DNA from: Neolewinella agarilytica
GTDB taxonomy: Bacteria > Bacteroidota > Bacteroidia > Chitinophagales > Saprospiraceae
Assembly (NCBI RefSeq): GCF_900110645.1
Contig: NZ_FOFB01000006.1
Coordinates: 62,001 to 126,000 of the forward strand
DNA length: 64,000 nucleotides
Reading direction: 5' to 3'
Shown: positions 34,356 to 42,529 of the stretch, piece by piece
Position numbering within the stretch: the first letter of the stretch is position 1
Layout of the letters: each line of letters begins with the position of its first letter
Notes under the pieces: generated by a model
Told to the model about the DNA's origin: nothing
Database searches by the model: none
The model's input: the letters and a program-made list of their open reading frames with translations, nothing else
Made by a program: the position numbers and the translations under genes

Positions 34356-34706
34356 TTAGTTAATGCGACGCTCCTTAATACGGGCCTTCTTACCAACACG
34401 ATCGCGCAGGTAGAAGAGACGGCTACGACGAACCTTACCGTGCTTCACGATAGAGATGCCATCGATAGCAGGAGAAGAAAGTGGGAAGATACGCTCAACA
34501 CCGATGCCGTTTGACATCTTGCGAACGGTAAAGGTCTTGGTTTGACCTTCGCCCTTAATCTGGATTACGTCACCCCGGAAAGACTGGATACGCGACTTAT
34601 CACCTTCGGTGATTCGGTAGTCAACGATAACCGTATCACCGGCACGGAAAGAGGGGAGATCCGACTTGTGAGCAACTTGCTCCTGAATGAAAGAAATAGC
34701 GTCCAT
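34356..34706 (-). CDS. rplS: 50S ribosomal protein L19
   Basis: A 116-residue protein from ATG 34706 ([20 protein letters not shown]). [54 protein letters not shown] and [12 protein letters not shown] are universal L19 motifs. It sits at the 30S-50S interface. Upstream ATG-like codon at 34796 is rejected because the -7 box lies between. Monocistronic, with its own promoter and terminator. Confidence 0.98.
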   Translation of the reverse strand: MDAISFIQEQVAHKSDLPSFRAGDTVIVDYRITEGDKSRIQSFRGDVIQIKGEGQTKTFTVRKMSNGIGVERIFPLSSPAIDGISIVKHGKVRRSRLFYLRDRVGKKARIKERRIN

Positions 34707-34741
34707 AGCTAAATAAATTTTTTGACCGCAGCTTGCGGCCC

Positions 34742-34749
34742 GCAAAGGT
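34742..34749 (-). promoter_or_regulatory. -7 box TACCTTTG for rplS
   Basis: A perfect match to TAnnTTTG on the minus strand, 36 bases upstream of the rplS ATG. Confidence 0.75.
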
Positions 34750-34854
34750 ACGTCTTTTGGTGGAAAGAGAAAAGGAGTTGGAAAATAAATAAACAATGAG
34801 CTGAAGCCAGGTGGGGCAGAAGCCTCCCCAACCCTGCACTATAAAAACGTTCTT

Positions 34855-34875
34855 TGCACCTGCGGCCCCTCGCCC
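34855..34875 (+). repeat. Dispersed element, near copy upstream of DUF427 gene
   Basis: TGCACCTGCG, five bases, then TCGCCC (one mismatch). It is preceded by AACGTTCTT, the same nine bases as before the copy at 46090. Confidence 0.65.
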
Positions 34876-34975
34876 CAATGACCGTTAAGAAGTGATCATT
34901 TGACCTCTACCGACAAATTGCTCATCAACCACTACGCGCCCTTCGCGTTATGAGATCGGACTAAAGCCAAGAAAA

Positions 34976-35263
34976 ATGATGCAAGCGCTATGGAACGGCG
35001 AAATAATCGCCGAGAGTGAAGAAACAGTAGTAGTAGAGGGTAATCACTACTTCCCCAATGAAAGCGTTAAACAGCAGTTTTTGGAACCCAGCGAAACCAC
35101 CAGTTACTGTGGTTGGAAGGGAGATTGTAATTATTACAACCTGAAGGTTGGTGACCAAACGAACCCCGATGCCGTCTGGTATTACGGAGATCCTTTCCCT
35201 AAAGCAGAACAAATTCGTGGTCGAATGGCTTTCTGGAAAGGAGTCACCGTTCGGGAAAAATAA
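34976..35263 (+). CDS. DUF427 domain protein
   Basis: A 95-residue protein: MQALWNGEIIAESEETVVVE, NHYFPNESV, TSYCGWKGDCNYYNLKVGD and AVWYYGDPFPKAEQIRGRMAFW are the full DUF427 set, including the conserved S-x-C-x-W-K-G-x-A/C motif. Function unknown, fold a small beta barrel. It ends 7 bp before egtB, so the two are very likely co-transcribed. Confidence 0.9.
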   Translation: MMQALWNGEIIAESEETVVVEGNHYFPNESVKQQFLEPSETTSYCGWKGDCNYYNLKVGDQTNPDAVWYYGDPFPKAEQIRGRMAFWKGVTVREK

Positions 35264-35270
35264 AGGTAGC

Positions 35271-36578
35271 ATGACCAAAAACATCGAAAAAGCTGTTGAT
35301 ACGAAAGCACACTATCGGGAGGTCCGGCAACAGTCCGTTGCCATCTGTGCTCCGCTGCGGCCGGAAGATTATGTGGTGCAGCCGCACCCGGACGTGAGCC
35401 CACCAAAGTGGCATCTCGGGCACGTCAGCTGGTTTTTTGAAAATTTCATCCTGGCGGAATTTGTGGATGGCTATACCTGCTTCGATGAGCGCCTCAACTG
35501 GTTTTTTAACAGCTACTACGAAAGCCAGGGGCCAAGAATCACCCGCTCCAGCCGGGGCAACATGACACGGCCGGAGCTGTCCGTAGTGCTGGCCTACCGG
35601 CAACACGTTGATGAAGCGGTTATTGCCCTGCTCGAAAGTGAGCACCCGGCCATTGACCGTATCCGTGAGCTGGTGGAGCTGGGGCTGCACCATGAGCAAC
35701 AACACCAGGAACTACTGGTGACGGACATAAAATACATTTTGGGAACTAACCCTTATTTCCCGGCTTATCAGGGCGCGGGTATTTCGGCGGGGTCCGCAGG
35801 TGCAAAGGAAGTTGTAAAGCAAGGAAACGCCAAGGCTGAACACTACCCCTTCAAGACGATCAAAGGCGGTCTTCACACCATCGGCCATCAGGGAGATGGC
35901 TTTTGCTGGGATAATGAACTGAGCGTCCACCAGGTCTTCCTCGAAGACTTTCAGATTGGTGCCCGCCCGGTCACCAACGGCGAATACCTCGCCTTCATGA
36001 ACGACGGCGGCTATGACCGCTTTGAGTTCTGGCAAATGGAGGGGATCGAATGGGCGCGCGGCCTGGAAGTGAAAGCTCCTCTTTACTGGAATCAGGACGA
36101 AGCCGGTAACTGGATGTGTTACCAGATGGACGGCGGCTTGCAGCCCGTTAATTCCTTGCTGCCCGTTACCCACATCAGCTGGTTTGAGGCGGATGCTTAC
36201 GCCCGCTGGGCCGGTGGCCGGCTACCCACGGAATTTGAATGGGAGGTCGCCTGCCGGGAGCTGGACCCTGAAGTAAGCCCGCAGCACAATTGGTCAGATT
36301 CCAAACAGTTCCAGGCCTATGCTTCGGTTCGGGAGGAAACCCAGATGCTGGGAACCTGCTGGGAGTGGACCAACTCCGCCTACCTGCCGTACCCCCGTTA
36401 CCCGCGCCCGGAGGGCGCGCTGGGGGAGTATAACGGCAAGTTTATGGTCAACCAGATGGTGCTGCGCGGCGGCAGCTGCGCCACCCCGATGAGCCACATC
36501 CGGCTGACCTACCGCAATTTCTTTCAGACGGATAAACGTTGGCAGTTTACCGGTATTCGATTAGCCAAAGACCTGTAA
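35271..36578 (+). CDS. egtB: Ergothioneine biosynthesis protein EgtB (sulfoxide synthase)
   Basis: A 435-residue protein from ATG 35271 (MTKNIEKAVDTKAHYREVRQ); an internal extension to 35148 would overlap the DUF427 gene. The N-terminal DinB-like domain gives iron ligands: His51 with HLGHVSWFFE, and His141/His145 in LHHEQQHQELL. The C-terminal FGE-sulfatase domain includes YPRPEGALGEYNGKF and VLRGGSCATPMSHIRLTYRNFF. The enzyme joins hercynine to a thiol (gamma-Glu-Cys or Cys) with O2. egtD follows after 20 bp. A partial copy of the dispersed element lies in the coding region. Confidence 0.95.
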   Translation: MTKNIEKAVDTKAHYREVRQQSVAICAPLRPEDYVVQPHPDVSPPKWHLGHVSWFFENFILAEFVDGYTCFDERLNWFFNSYYESQGPRITRSSRGNMTRPELSVVLAYRQHVDEAVIALLESEHPAIDRIRELVELGLHHEQQHQELLVTDIKYILGTNPYFPAYQGAGISAGSAGAKEVVKQGNAKAEHYPFKTIKGGLHTIGHQGDGFCWDNELSVHQVFLEDFQIGARPVTNGEYLAFMNDGGYDRFEFWQMEGIEWARGLEVKAPLYWNQDEAGNWMCYQMDGGLQPVNSLLPVTHISWFEADAYARWAGGRLPTEFEWEVACRELDPEVSPQHNWSDSKQFQAYASVREETQMLGTCWEWTNSAYLPYPRYPRPEGALGEYNGKFMVNQMVLRGGSCATPMSHIRLTYRNFFQTDKRWQFTGIRLAKDL

Positions 36579-36598
36579 GCCCATAATTATCCCCAGAC

Positions 36599-37549
36599 AT
36601 GACTACTACCACTTTCGCAGAAGAAATATTGGCCGGCCTGCGGTCCAGCCCCAAGCAACTGTCCAGCAAATGGTTCTACGATGAAGTGGGGGATAAGCTC
36701 TTTCAGGCCATTATGGCGATGCCGGAGTACTACCTGACGGATGCGGAGCGGGAAATTTTTCAGTCTGCCGGGCCGGAATTACTGGCTGCCATTGGTGGCC
36801 GGCCCTTTGACCTCATTGAACTGGGCGCGGGAGATGGCTCCAAAACCCAGTACCTGATTGAGCAGTTTTTGGCGGCGAAGTCCGACTTCGTATACCGCCC
36901 GATTGACATCAGCGCCCACGCGATCTCCATTCTCGGAGAGTTGATCAAAACCCGCTGGCCCTTGTTGCCTTTCCAGCCCATCCAAAACGATTATTTCTCG
37001 GCGCTCGACCGCCTGGGAAGTAGTGGCGGCGACCGCCTGCGGCTGGTCCTTTTCCCCGGGGCAAATATTGGCAACTTCAGCCCTGAAGAAGCCCGGGGAT
37101 TTTTGCGCCACCTGCGCGGATTTCTCCGCCCTGGAGACTTGGTGTTGATAGGCTTTGACCTGAAAAAAGACCCGGAAATTATTCTGGCGGCCTACAATGA
37201 CCCGGCTGGCCATACGGCAGCTTTTAACCTGAACCTGCTGGAGCGCATTAACCGGGAACTGGGCGCTGACTTTAAATCCGATAACTGGCGACACTGGGAG
37301 ACCTACAATCCACGAACGGGAGCCGCCCGTAGTTTTCTCGTGGCCGAAGGAGCCCAGACTGTCGAAATTGCTGATCTGGAAGAAACCATCGTTTTCGAAC
37401 CCTACGAGGCCATTGCCGTGGAGATCAGCCAGAAGTACAGCCGCAATGAAATAAGCGAGTTGGCCGAGGCATCAGGCTTTGAACTGCTGGACAACCTGGA
37501 AGATGAAAAAGGGTGGTTTGCGGATAGCCTTTGGCGGGTGGGGGAGTAA
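36599..37549 (+). CDS. egtD: L-histidine N(alpha)-methyltransferase EgtD
   Basis: A 316-residue SAM methyltransferase: LSSKWFYDEVGDKLFQAIMA, MPEYYLTDAEREI, SAM motif DLIELGAGDGSKT (about residues 71-83), DYFSAL, LFPGANIGNFSPEEA and IGFDLKKDPEIILAAYND. EgtD trimethylates histidine to hercynine, the substrate of EgtB, so the two steps are adjacent. EgtC and EgtE are not in the window, as in many minimal clusters. Confidence 0.95.
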   Translation: MTTTTFAEEILAGLRSSPKQLSSKWFYDEVGDKLFQAIMAMPEYYLTDAEREIFQSAGPELLAAIGGRPFDLIELGAGDGSKTQYLIEQFLAAKSDFVYRPIDISAHAISILGELIKTRWPLLPFQPIQNDYFSALDRLGSSGGDRLRLVLFPGANIGNFSPEEARGFLRHLRGFLRPGDLVLIGFDLKKDPEIILAAYNDPAGHTAAFNLNLLERINRELGADFKSDNWRHWETYNPRTGAARSFLVAEGAQTVEIADLEETIVFEPYEAIAVEISQKYSRNEISELAEASGFELLDNLEDEKGWFADSLWRVGE

Positions 37550-37580
37550 TGTAGTATTGTAGTCGGTAGTAATGTAGGGC
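37549..37580. repeat. GTAGT simple-repeat tract
   Basis: Short repeats of GTAG/GTAGT after egtD (GTAGTATTGTAGTCGGTAGT), the complement of the ACTAC tracts elsewhere. Confidence 0.5.
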
Positions 37581-37614
37581 TGCCGCACTTGGGCGGTTTT
37601 GGAGGCGGCGAGGT

Positions 37615-38499
37615 CTATTTTTTTTCTGTGTGCCACCACTTTAGTTTCAACAGGTCCAGGACCAATAGATTAGGCCGCGACCGACTGGCAAGGTAGTTCG
37701 TCATCCATTTTTCCGGCAAGTGTTTAGCTAATGCGGTCAGGCGCGGGTAGCGCTCCACGAGGTCAATCAGGCGCGTACGCAGGTGCAGATTTTGTTGTTT
37801 GAGCAGGGCGAGGTTCCGGATCGCCTGCCGTTGCTTGCTAAGGAAGACATCGTTGGGCTCCAGGCCGAGATGGATAACGGGGTTTTCCAGATGAAAAAAC
37901 CAGAATTCTTCTTTCGGTAATGATTGTGCCCATTGCGTATCCTCATGGCCATACCCTTCAGCTTCTTCTGGGAAAGGGTGTCTTAGGAGGATTGATTTTG
38001 TGGTCAGGAAATTATTGGATTGAAATCCAAGAAATCTGTTTTCGTTTCTAATTGTTGCGGGCTTGGATTCTCGCTCATGTCCATAATGCCAATGGAGAGA
38101 ATACTTCGAGGCAGGAGGTGATTTTTTGTAGTGACGGCCTCCGACGAATAAAAAATCGAATTTGTTCTTTGCTTCTAGTTGCCAGAGCATTTTAAAATAG
38201 GTGAGGAGGAAACCTTTGTTTGGCCAACCATCCGAGTCCATCATTAACAAGTATTTATTATTGGCGTCCCTCGCCATTTTGTTCCGGATAGCGGCGCGAC
38301 CGAGGTTCTCCGATAGCTCAACGTAGCGAATGCCCGCTGTTTGGCGCAGCTCTTCGCGGCCCCAGTCCCCATCGTCCGGGCTGGCGTCATCGTAGACCAG
38401 GATTTCGATCTCTCCCGGAAACTCCTCCGCCTGCCGGAGCAGCTCCGCCACCAGCGGGCGGACGTCGTAGCGGTAAACGGGGATGCAGATGGATAGCAT
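37615..38499 (-). CDS. Glycosyltransferase family 2
   Basis: A 294-residue GT-A fold enzyme: MLSICIPVYRYDVRPLV, ILVYDDASPDD (nucleotide binding), YLLMMDSDGWP with a DxD-like metal site, and EEAEGYGHEDTQWA as the acceptor-site ED motif. Probably transfers a sugar to surface polysaccharide. Codons for NLHLRTRL carry a near copy of the dispersed element (37769-37787). The upstream gene on the same strand encodes a putative zinc peptidase, 28 bp away with a REP-like repeat between. Confidence 0.9.
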   Translation of the reverse strand: MLSICIPVYRYDVRPLVAELLRQAEEFPGEIEILVYDDASPDDGDWGREELRQTAGIRYVELSENLGRAAIRNKMARDANNKYLLMMDSDGWPNKGFLLTYFKMLWQLEAKNKFDFLFVGGRHYKKSPPASKYSLHWHYGHERESKPATIRNENRFLGFQSNNFLTTKSILLRHPFPEEAEGYGHEDTQWAQSLPKEEFWFFHLENPVIHLGLEPNDVFLSKQRQAIRNLALLKQQNLHLRTRLIDLVERYPRLTALAKHLPEKWMTNYLASRSRPNLLVLDLLKLKWWHTEKK

Positions 38500-38517
38500 A
38501 GCATGAAGGTAGTTTGT

Positions 38518-38564
38518 GCCGCCGACTTCAGTCGGCGGACTCGCCGGCTGAAGCCGGCGGTACA
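38518..38564. repeat. REP-like double inverted repeat
   Basis: Two adjacent palindromes, CCGCCGACTTCAGTCGGCGG and GCCGGCTGAAGCCGGC, joined by ACTC. The second lies inside the 3' end of the putative zinc peptidase gene. The 3' side reads GGTACAG, as at 59880. Confidence 0.8.
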
Positions 38565-39211
38565 GCCCGCATCTCCGTCAAAAAGGGATAGTAAACCGGC
38601 AAGATTTCCGCTCCACGCCCCGGCACCCACTGCGCCTCGAAGCTATTGGCCAGGCGGTAGGCATCTTCAATAATGTCAGCCTGCTGCTCGTAGTTGAAAT
38701 CCTCCAGACAGGTGGCGGATTGCAGTGGCGCAAGACCACCATAGTTATAGCCCATCTCTGACCACTGCGCGCGCAAGGCCCGCGGGATATACACCGCACC
38801 CCGATGGGTATATTGCCAGACGTGTACGACCTCGTGCACCAGCGTAGCCGGGTGCATCGGGCCCCAGCTGTTGATGGTCAGAAAACTAACGTAACAGAAG
38901 CGCCCGAAGCGCGGGCCAACCCAGGCCCGCTCATCGATGCGGATGAGGGCGTAGGGGACGCTGTCACCGAAAATGGGTTTCAGCAGTCGGAGCTCTCTTT
39001 CCGTCAGCGAGCGAATGCCCGGCGTGAGGGTGTTGGACACGACTTCCCAAAAGTCAAATAATCCGACCAGGTCCAGGGCTGCGAAGCAAATATCGACGAG
39101 CAGGGGAAAGCTCAGTGACTGGGCAGACAATTGCCGTAACTTCTGCCAGCGGCTGCGGCGCCACCGGAAGGTCAATCGGGCCCGGGAAAGAATATATTGC
39201 CATCTCGTCAT
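38528..39211 (-). CDS. Putative zinc metalloprotein with HEVVHVWQY motif
   Basis: A 227-residue protein. The motif HEVVHVWQY gives a zincin-type HExxH site; upstream YVSFLTINSWGPMHPATL and downstream GAVYIPRALRAQWSEM are family-like flanking segments. An NxxQAxxIxxA-type NYEQQADIIEDA helix supplies a likely further ligand. No signal peptide. It resembles DUF4157/eCIS-type zinc proteins of unknown role. The final residues PPASAGESAD are encoded by a REP-like palindrome. Confidence 0.65.
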   Translation of the reverse strand: MTRWQYILSRARLTFRWRRSRWQKLRQLSAQSLSFPLLVDICFAALDLVGLFDFWEVVSNTLTPGIRSLTERELRLLKPIFGDSVPYALIRIDERAWVGPRFGRFCYVSFLTINSWGPMHPATLVHEVVHVWQYTHRGAVYIPRALRAQWSEMGYNYGGLAPLQSATCLEDFNYEQQADIIEDAYRLANSFEAQWVPGRGAEILPVYYPFLTEMRAVPPASAGESAD

Positions 39212-39349
39212 TCGTTATGGGAGACAAACGGGCTGGGCGAGAGGTTGTCTTTTTTCGTCCGAAAGAAAGGAAAGGTTTTTACACATCCCGCAACTATTGC
39301 TACTATTGAAGACCTTTCCCTGATGTCCTTAATCAGGATATGCAAATCA

Positions 39350-39434
39350 GGGATGATAGCGCGTAATTTGGTAGCGTCGGCGGTTGTAACCCGTCTGTCA
39401 TTTGATCCTGGAGGTTCGAGTCCTTCTCATCCCA
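39350..39434 (+). tRNA. tRNA-Tyr (GTA anticodon)
   Basis: Acceptor arms GGGATGA and TCATCCC pair fully. The D arm is GCGC/GCGT, the anticodon stem GGCGG/CCGTC with loop TTGTAAC (anticodon GTA at 39386-39388), and a long class II variable arm precedes the T arm GGAGG-TTCGAGT-CCTTC. The discriminator is A; CCA is not encoded. Confidence 0.93.
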
Positions 39435-39455
39435 CTTCACGGTAGTCAGGAACAC

Positions 39456-39520
39456 GGGCTACTTCGGTTACGAATCGGGGGTGAAATCCCGATCGCTTGG
39501 TTCGACTCCAGGCAGGCCCA
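39456..39520 (+). other. tRNA-like element, D-arm reduced (possible degenerate tRNA)
   Basis: It begins 22 bp after tRNA-Tyr. The T arm CTTGG-TTCGACT-CCAGG is good, and the ends GGGC/GCCC pair, but the inner acceptor pairs fail. The D arm is only TTCG-GTTA-CGAA. The anticodon-like stem TCGGG/CCCGA has an eight-base loop containing GAA. Total length is 65 bases. It could be a decayed tRNA or a minimal structured RNA. Confidence 0.5.
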
Positions 39521-39634
39521 CACTAGTTTTTTCTTTTACCAGGGCCTGTTTTTGTGATCTCTTTGATCACTACCCCGTACCGGTTTTCTCCGTGAAAAAA
39601 TAAATTACGCCAGCGGAATCGTATATCTTCGCAT

Positions 39635-40324
39635 GTGCCCATTACCATTCCCCGCCACCGCTACTGGCTCAGCTTCCTGAAAGAACAGGTGCTGGAGACC
39701 ACCTCATCGGAGCATAACGACTTTTTGCAGGTCTGTCTCGTTCATGGCCGCCTGCAGCTAGTGGCCGAAGAAGCGATCTACAGCTTCGGGGATTATTACC
39801 TCAACTTCCGTAAGGTGTTTGAGGTCTTCGACTTTGATCAATTGCCAGAACAGAGTAAAGTGTTGGTGCTTGGCCTCGGCCTTGGCAGCATCCCGGAACT
39901 ACTGGAGAAACATCTGTTTCTGGATTACGAATATACCGCCGTAGAAATCGACCCGGTCATCATTGAATTGGCTACGGACTACAGCCTTCCCGCCCTGCAG
40001 TCGCCCATCGAAGTGATTCAGGCGGATGCCTTCGCCTTCCTGCAGCTTGATCAGCGGAAATTCGATCTGATCTGTGTAGATGTGTTTCAGGACGCGACGG
40101 TACCCCAACATCTGAATTCCGCTGAGTTCCTCGACTTGCTGAAGCAGCGACTGACACCCGGCGGGGCTATCATCTATAACCGGTTGGCGGATACTCCGCT
40201 ACACCAAAAGCAGGCTAAGACCTACTATGAGGATAGCTTCCTGCCGGCGTTCCCCGAAGCTACGCTGTATAATTCGGGCGGGAATTACATGCTCGTCAAT
40301 GAGCAGCGGTTTGTGGAGGAATAG
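39635..40324 (+). CDS. Spermidine synthase-like SAM-binding protein
   Basis: A 229-residue protein with GTG start at 39635. It has VLVLGLGLGSIPELLEK as SAM/dcSAM motif I, YTAVEIDPVIIELA as motif II, and FDLICVDVFQDATVPQHL as the catalytic-region motif of the polyamine synthase (SpeE) superfamily. The N-terminal beta domain is short, so it may be a SpeE-like methyltransferase rather than a true spermidine synthase. It follows the tRNA-Tyr region. Confidence 0.78.
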   Translation: MPITIPRHRYWLSFLKEQVLETTSSEHNDFLQVCLVHGRLQLVAEEAIYSFGDYYLNFRKVFEVFDFDQLPEQSKVLVLGLGLGSIPELLEKHLFLDYEYTAVEIDPVIIELATDYSLPALQSPIEVIQADAFAFLQLDQRKFDLICVDVFQDATVPQHLNSAEFLDLLKQRLTPGGAIIYNRLADTPLHQKQAKTYYEDSFLPAFPEATLYNSGGNYMLVNEQRFVEE

Positions 40325-40348
40325 GGCCATTGCTTGTTCAACTTTTCC

Positions 40349-40367
40349 TGCACCTGCGTCTGCGCCG
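40349..40367 (+). repeat. Dispersed element, near copy upstream of zinc-ribbon gene
   Basis: TGCACCTGCG-TCT-GCGCCG, one mismatch from consensus, in the 118-bp gap before the next gene. Confidence 0.65.
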
Positions 40368-40442
40368 CATGGGTGGTCTTGTAGTTTGGTTATACACACT
40401 ACAAGACTACCGAACTACCAGACTTTCCCTTAACTTGCCATC

Positions 40443-40811
40443 ATGAAAAGGAACTGCCCGGAATGCGGCGAGGAATACACCGGCCGCGTTGATAAAAAGT
40501 TTTGCTCAGACGCTTGCCGCGCCAGCCATCACAACCGCAATAATGCGCAGGAGTTGGCCTTTCAACGCAACGTCAACAACATCCTGCGGCATAACCGCAA
40601 TGTCCTGGCAGAATTGAACCCCGACGGCAAGGCCAACGTCCGGAAAGAACGCCTGATCGACCGGGGGTTCAAGTTCCGCTATTTCACGAATACCTACACC
40701 ACCCGCAACGGAACCCTCTATCACTTCTGCTATGACTATGGTTACCTCGTGGATGAAGACCCGGATAAAGATTTTGTGCTGCTGATCAAGCGGCAGGAGT
40801 ATGTGGAGTAG
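40443..40811 (+). CDS. Small zinc-ribbon protein, unknown
   Basis: A 122-residue protein. The N-terminus MKRNCPECGEEYTGRVDKKF then CSDACRASHHNRN forms a CxxC...CxxxC zinc ribbon. The rest contains a Arg/Asn-rich segment and a C-terminal FTNTYTTRNGTLYHFCYDYG beta region. Cytoplasmic, perhaps nucleic acid binding. Not recognised. Confidence 0.7.
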   Translation: MKRNCPECGEEYTGRVDKKFCSDACRASHHNRNNAQELAFQRNVNNILRHNRNVLAELNPDGKANVRKERLIDRGFKFRYFTNTYTTRNGTLYHFCYDYGYLVDEDPDKDFVLLIKRQEYVE

Positions 40812-40892
40812 CCGGGGCAGACTAAAATCATCCGTTTGAATACCCTGAGCCCGATTACGACGTTTGCATTATCAGACTAACCCCTACGCTCC

Positions 40893-41192
40893 GTGATTTC
40901 CAAATACGATAAGATTCTCGTCGGCATACTGGCCGCTCTCGTCATTCCTTTTGTCGCCTACGCTTTACTGCTGCAGGCAGGTGATTGGTTGGGGAATGCT
41001 GCCGAACGGAGCATCACTTTCGAACCCCGCACTATCGCCCTGATAGCCATCTGCCTTAACGTGCTGCCGATGAATTATTTCCGCCGCGCCTACCACAACA
41101 AGAGCCTGCGGGGGCTGGTGATTGGTACGATGGGCCTCGCTTTGGTCTGGTTTGTTTACTTCGGCCGCGACCTGCTCAATGCCGGGGGGTAA
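40893..41192 (+). CDS. Small three-helix membrane protein, unknown
   Basis: A 99-residue protein with GTG start (MISKYDKILVGIL). Hydrophobic segments at about 8-30, 45-60 and 75-92 predict three membrane helices. No known motif. A terminator follows at 41248-41282. Confidence 0.6.
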   Translation: MISKYDKILVGILAALVIPFVAYALLLQAGDWLGNAAERSITFEPRTIALIAICLNVLPMNYFRRAYHNKSLRGLVIGTMGLALVWFVYFGRDLLNAGG

Positions 41193-41247
41193 GTTGATTA
41201 TTCCTTTTGCAACCACTTCTGGTCCGGTGCACCCTGCCCTAAAAGAG

Positions 41248-41282
41248 AGAAAGCGCACCAATCCGAAGATGGTGCGCTTTCT
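41248..41282. terminator. Bidirectional intrinsic terminator
   Basis: AGAAAGCGCACCA and TGGTGCGCTTTCT form a perfect 13-bp stem with a nine-base loop, between convergent genes. Confidence 0.88.
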
Positions 41283-41401
41283 GTGTAAATTTTCCGGAAG
41301 TAGGATGGTATGGGTGTCCTCATCTCTGTGAACGATCCGGAAGAGGGTAAAAAATTTGCAATACTCTCATGAGATAATGATCCCACCGAAGTGGGGTTTG
41401 T

Positions 41402-41446
41402 CTAAAAACTCATGGCCTCAACTGGCCGGTCACAGTAAATTTTCAT
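41402..41446 (-). CDS. Candidate micro-ORF (14 codons)
   Basis: ATG at 41446 and TAG at 41402 encode MKIYCDRPVEAMSF. A -7 box (TACCTTTG) lies 12 bases upstream and a UUCG-loop hairpin just downstream, giving a compact transcription unit. No similarity is recognised, and the ORF could be chance. Confidence 0.25.
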   Translation of the reverse strand: MKIYCDRPVEAMSF

Positions 41447-41549
41447 TGAGATCGAAAGCAAAGGTAATCGGTCAGCGCATTAGTCCGCTATCCTGAAGGT
41501 CTTGCTTACGGAGCGGCGGCAACTACTTACTGAACGGTTGCCGAATGGG

Positions 41550-42383
41550 CTAAAACTGCTCCAATTGTTGCCCGGAGGTGGGCGGAGCGCTTGAATCGCC
41601 TGCAGTTTCGGGCTGAAGAAAGGATTCAATGAGTTGCAATTTCTTCAGCGCGGAGTGGTTCGTCAGGTCGTGATGGCTTGGCACCAGGCTTACATAACCA
41701 TTTTGCAGGGCGTTGGCGTCAGTATCTTCTCGCTCGTCTTCATTGACGAACTTACCCGTTAGCCAGTAGTAGGGGCGCCCCCGGGGGTCTTCCCCGGCCT
41801 GATATTCTTCCACCCAGCGGGCTTCCGCCTGGCGGCATATTCTGATGCCCTGAATCTGGTTAGCCGGCAGGTCGGGGATGTTGACGTTAAACAAACTCCC
41901 TTCTTCCATGCCGTTGTCCAGCACAAATTGAGTTAGTTTCTCTACGTAGGGCCGGCAGACGGAGAAATCCGCCTCCGCCCGGTAATTCAGAAAGCTGAAG
42001 CCGATACTGGGAATTCCTTCCAGACTTGCCTCCATAGCGGCAGACATGGTGCCGGAGTAGATAATGTTAATCGCCGCATTACTACCGTGGTTGATGCCCG
42101 AAAGACAAAGGTCCGGGACCCGGCCCTTAAGCAGGACGCTCTTAGCGATCTTGACGCAATCAACGGGAGTGCCGCTGCATTCATAGGCCTCAATATCCTC
42201 CCCAAGAGCGGTGCTCTTACGCACAAAAATGGGCTGTTCAATGGTGATGGCGTGGCCCTGAGCCGATTGTGGTCCGTCAGGGGCAACCACGATCACTTCA
42301 CCGTATTGTCGGGCAATGGAAACCAGTTCGCGAATTCCGCCGGCAGTGATGCCGTCGTCATTGGTAATTAGAATTAGGGGCAT
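41550..42383 (-). CDS. surE: 5'/3'-nucleotidase SurE
   Basis: A 277-residue protein: LILITNDDGITAGGIRELV supplies the metal-binding Asp pair, APDGPQSAQGHAIT, YECSGTPVDCVKIA and LCLSGINHGSNAAINIIYSGT are signature SurE segments. It dephosphorylates nucleoside monophosphates in stress or stationary phase. A Ser/Pro/Gln-rich tail of about 20 residues extends past the usual end. Confidence 0.95.
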   Translation of the reverse strand: MPLILITNDDGITAGGIRELVSIARQYGEVIVVAPDGPQSAQGHAITIEQPIFVRKSTALGEDIEAYECSGTPVDCVKIAKSVLLKGRVPDLCLSGINHGSNAAINIIYSGTMSAAMEASLEGIPSIGFSFLNYRAEADFSVCRPYVEKLTQFVLDNGMEEGSLFNVNIPDLPANQIQGIRICRQAEARWVEEYQAGEDPRGRPYYWLTGKFVNEDEREDTDANALQNGYVSLVPSHHDLTNHSALKKLQLIESFLQPETAGDSSAPPTSGQQLEQF

Positions 42384-42385
42384 GA

Positions 42386-42526
42386 GCAGGGGAGTAAGGG
42401 GGTAAAGGAGTAAGGGGTGTAAAGATGTAAGGGAAAGGTAGTAAAGGAATTAAGAGACAAGAGGGTTCAGATTTTACCCTGCTCCCTTCTTCCTTTTCTC
42501 TTTTTCCTTTCCTCCCTTACCTTTAA
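42386..42526. repeat. Purine tract then pyrimidine tract between surE and TPR gene
   Basis: A run of AGGGGTAAAGGAGTAAGG-type units is followed by CTCCCTTCTTCC-type pyrimidine sequence, giving imperfect self-complementarity over about 140 bp between divergent genes. Confidence 0.5.
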
Positions 42527-42529
42527 CCC

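Larger units (their letters stand above)
41193..41549. other. Intergenic region with terminator and a possible small transcription unit
   Basis: It contains the bidirectional terminator at 41248-41282 and, on the minus strand, a TACCTTTG box at 41459-41466, a 14-codon ORF at 41402-41446 and a CCCAC-TTCG-GTGGG hairpin at 41382-41395. Confidence 0.5.
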
